From: JACMQX01 sp044225675
GTDB lineage: Bacteria > Pseudomonadota > Gammaproteobacteria > Burkholderiales > Burkholderiaceae_C
NCBI GenBank assembly: GCA_044225675.1
Contig: JBGAIH010000050.1
Span: 1-22,410 of the forward strand
Reading direction: 5' to 3'
Length of the DNA: 22,410 nucleotides
Part shown: piece after piece, positions 21,318 to 22,410 of the stretch
Layout: each line of letters starts with the position of its first letter
Numbering within the stretch: position 1 is the first letter of the stretch
Notes under the pieces: model-generated
Seen by the model: the letters and a program-made list of their open reading frames with translations, nothing else
The model's database searches: none
Told to the model about the DNA's origin: nothing
Position numbers and translations under genes: made by a program

Positions 21318-21521
21318 CGGAAATGGTCAGTGGCCGGCCGGTTTTCGCCGGCACGGATGAATGGGTCGAGGCCAAGTATCGCAAAGGCCGGTGAAGCCCG
21401 TCGTCAAAGGCCTGCAACCCGGCGGCCCGACCGGATTTCATCGAGCGGCGCCGCTGGCGGGTCCACAATGCGGGGCATTGCGCCGTTCCCCTCGTTCCCC
21501 ATTCCGTCTGGAGTCCACGCC
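21318..21521. other. Divergent intergenic region between rsuA and the I78 inhibitor gene
   Basis: No gene is seen. It must hold promoters for both sides. For rsuA, the minus strand has TTGACG (21402-21407) and GATACT (21375-21380), but their 21-nt spacing is too long for a confident call. A small hairpin GCCGG-TTTTCG-CCGGC lies at 21337-21352 in the rsuA leader. Confidence 0.3.
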
Positions 21522-21914
21522 GTGCCGACAAGCCGCTTACCTTCCCCCCCTGCTTCCGCCCCCGCTTCCCCTTCCAGCCCGGTCGCCCGGGCTTGTTCGC
21601 GCCTGCCTTCGCTCGCGCCTTCACTCCTGTCCGCGCTCGTGCTGGCCGGCTGCAGCGTGGCCGCCCCGGTCCAGCCGCCGGACGCCAAGGTGCCGCCGCC
21701 GCCCACCCAGGCGGGCTGCCGGGCCGATGATGCGATGTTCGCCGTTGGGCAGGCGCTCACCACGCCCCTGCTCGAAGACGCGCGCCAGCGGGCCGGCGCC
21801 GCCACCGCGCGGGCGCTTCGGCCCGACCAGGCCGTGACTCTGGAGTACAACCCCGCACGGCTGAACCTCGACGTCGACACGGCCGGCAAGGTGACACGTG
21901 TGCGCTGCGGCTGA
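21522..21914 (+). CDS. I78-family peptidase inhibitor, predicted lipoprotein
   Basis: Predicted envelope lipoprotein of 130 residues carrying a peptidase inhibitor I78 domain. The domain is clear at 64-130: AGCRADDAMFAVGQALT, ARALRPDQAVTLEYNPARLN, LDVDTAGKVTRVRCG. Cys66 and Cys129 match the pair that forms the disulfide in characterised I78 inhibitors, which block serine proteases such as elastase and subtilisin. The N-terminus has a hydrophobic stretch ending in a lipobox LAGC (Cys44) and a Pro-rich spacer. The GTG at 21522 was chosen for the CTGGAG about 9 nt upstream; an ATG at 21468 would make the signal region implausibly long. The 15-bp tandem repeats begin at its stop codon. Confidence 0.85.
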   Translation: MPTSRLPSPPASAPASPSSPVARACSRLPSLAPSLLSALVLAGCSVAAPVQPPDAKVPPPPTQAGCRADDAMFAVGQALTTPLLEDARQRAGAATARALRPDQAVTLEYNPARLNLDVDTAGKVTRVRCG

Positions 21915-21961
21915 GGGCGCTGCGGCTGAGGGCGCTGCGGCTGAGGGCGCTGCGGCTGAGG
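21902..21961. repeat. Four perfect 15-bp tandem repeats across the I78 gene stop
   Basis: The unit GCGCTGCGGCTGAGG is repeated four times without a mismatch. The first copy holds the last codons (Arg-Cys-Gly) and the TGA stop. Because 15 bp is five codons, every later copy repeats Arg-Cys-Gly-stop in the same frame. Confidence 0.97.
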
Positions 21962-22036
21962 CGGCGCTCGCCGGAAAGCTCCTCATGACCACCGCCCGCG
22001 CGGACGGGCTCGGTCGGATGCAGCCCTTCTGGCCCT

Positions 22037-22059
22037 GAGCGTCGGCACGCCCGACGCTC
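22037..22059. terminator. Inverted repeat between convergent genes
   Basis: A perfect 9-bp stem GAGCGTCGG / CCGACGCTC with a 5-nt loop, between the convergent I78 and small acidic genes. The position suits a bidirectional terminator, but no T run follows on either strand, so it may need Rho or be structural only. Confidence 0.4.
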
Positions 22060-22064
22060 GCTCG

Positions 22065-22094
22065 GGTGCGTTGATCAGTCCGGTGCGTTGATCA
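22065..22094. repeat. 13-bp direct repeat across the small gene stop
   Basis: GGTGCGTTGATCA occurs at 22065-22077 and again at 22082-22094 (period 17). On the minus strand the upstream copy encodes the final Val-Ile-Asn-Ala of the acidic protein; the second copy begins within its TGA stop. Confidence 0.9.
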
Positions 22095-22236
22095 CGCGCT
22101 CGGACTCCGGGTCGTCATCGATGCCTGCGGGCGGCACCAGGCCGTCGTCCGGCAGTTCCACTTCCTCGTCCAGCGTGAGCGGTGGCGGCAGGTCGGCGTC
22201 GGTGTCTGTGTTCGTCGGCAAAGGGGTTCTGGGCAT
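22075..22236 (-). CDS. Small acidic protein of unknown function
   Basis: A 53-residue protein I do not recognise. It is strongly acidic (TLDEEVELPDDG, then GIDDDPESERV) and Pro-rich, with no signal peptide or membrane helix, and is probably unstructured. The start ATG 22236 is chosen for a clear AGGAG about 9 nt upstream; the frame is open further upstream but without a ribosome site. Coding status rests on the good ribosome site and codon pattern. It converges on the I78 inhibitor gene. No function is proposed. Confidence 0.65.
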   Translation of the reverse strand: MPRTPLPTNTDTDADLPPPLTLDEEVELPDDGLVPPAGIDDDPESERVINAPD

Positions 22237-22410
22237 GTCGTTTCTCCTGGGAACAAGCCCGATGGTGCGCAGCCGCGCGGCGGGACGGTGCCATCCACCC
22301 GCGCGTTGCAATGTCGGCGCCGTCCCACGCGTCACTCGTTCCGAAGGCCGTGCCGCCCTGACCTCCACCCCGTTCCGACCTTCGTCCCGCCCTGACGCTT
22401 ATCCCTTCAT

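Noticed and set aside
1..22410. CRISPR array, tRNA/rRNA genes, transposases, integrases, phage genes
   Set aside because: I looked for regularly spaced repeats, cloverleaf-like sequences and DDE or recombinase motifs on both strands and saw none.

Overview
The window reads as a chromosomal segment of a high-GC betaproteobacterium, most likely family Comamonadaceae (Acidovorax/Paracidovorax or a close relative). The basis is the strong G/C third-position bias, the gene order glnA - DUF4124 protein - ntrB - ntrC, and the general protein character. This assignment is inference from gene order and family recognition; no database search was possible. No tRNA, rRNA, CRISPR array, transposase or integrase is visible.

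Layout. Positions 1-328 hold no convincing gene. On the + strand follow thyA and folA (thymidylate/folate cycle) and a DUF4337 membrane protein with a His-rich N-terminus. A small RidA-family gene points left at 2361-2741. Divergent from it is a YCII-related protein with an ECF42-type sigma factor (2875-4509), probably autoregulated from a TGTCGA / CGAC promoter. Then comes xth (exonuclease III). Between xth and the nitrogen-regulation cluster lies a 513-residue unknown protein (5500-7041). Its Ser/Pro/Thr-rich, acid-poor N-terminus, basic nuclear-localisation-like patch and less G/C-biased body make it a good candidate type III secreted effector or other acquired gene.

The minus-strand nitrogen cluster (7061-11798) is glnA, a secreted DUF4124 protein, ntrB and ntrC. 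glnA has a textbook regulatory region: a sigma-54 promoter (TGGCAC-N5-CTGCA) and two NtrC-type palindromes about 140 and 163 bp upstream of the predicted start. A strong intrinsic terminator separates glnA from the DUF4124-ntrB-ntrC unit, which has its own plausible sigma-70 promoter. The circuit is closed: NtrB phosphorylates NtrC, and NtrC-P drives glnA.

Next on the minus strand is a run of envelope and unknown-function genes (12012-16755): a secreted beta-propeller, a secreted polysaccharide deacetylase overlapping it by 35 nt, a sterol-desaturase-like hydroxylase, an EI24/CysZ-like membrane protein and a stand-alone molybdopterin-binding domain protein. A + strand alpha/beta hydrolase (16823-17608) is divergent from the beta-propeller gene.

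The region 17675-21317 (minus) is a tightly coupled three-gene operon: an RsuA-family pseudouridine synthase, a TPR-Memo-AMMECR1 fusion and the radical SAM enzyme of the 'AmmeMemoRadiSam' system. Both junctions are ATGA overlaps. The biochemical role of this system is not established in bacteria, so it is the best candidate in the window for undescribed biology alongside the effector-like gene. The right end holds an I78-family protease-inhibitor lipoprotein (+) and a 53-residue acidic protein (-); 22237-22410 shows nothing further.

A recurring oddity is that three unrelated genes (ECF sigma factor, I78 inhibitor, small acidic protein) each carry a short tandem duplication spanning the stop codon.
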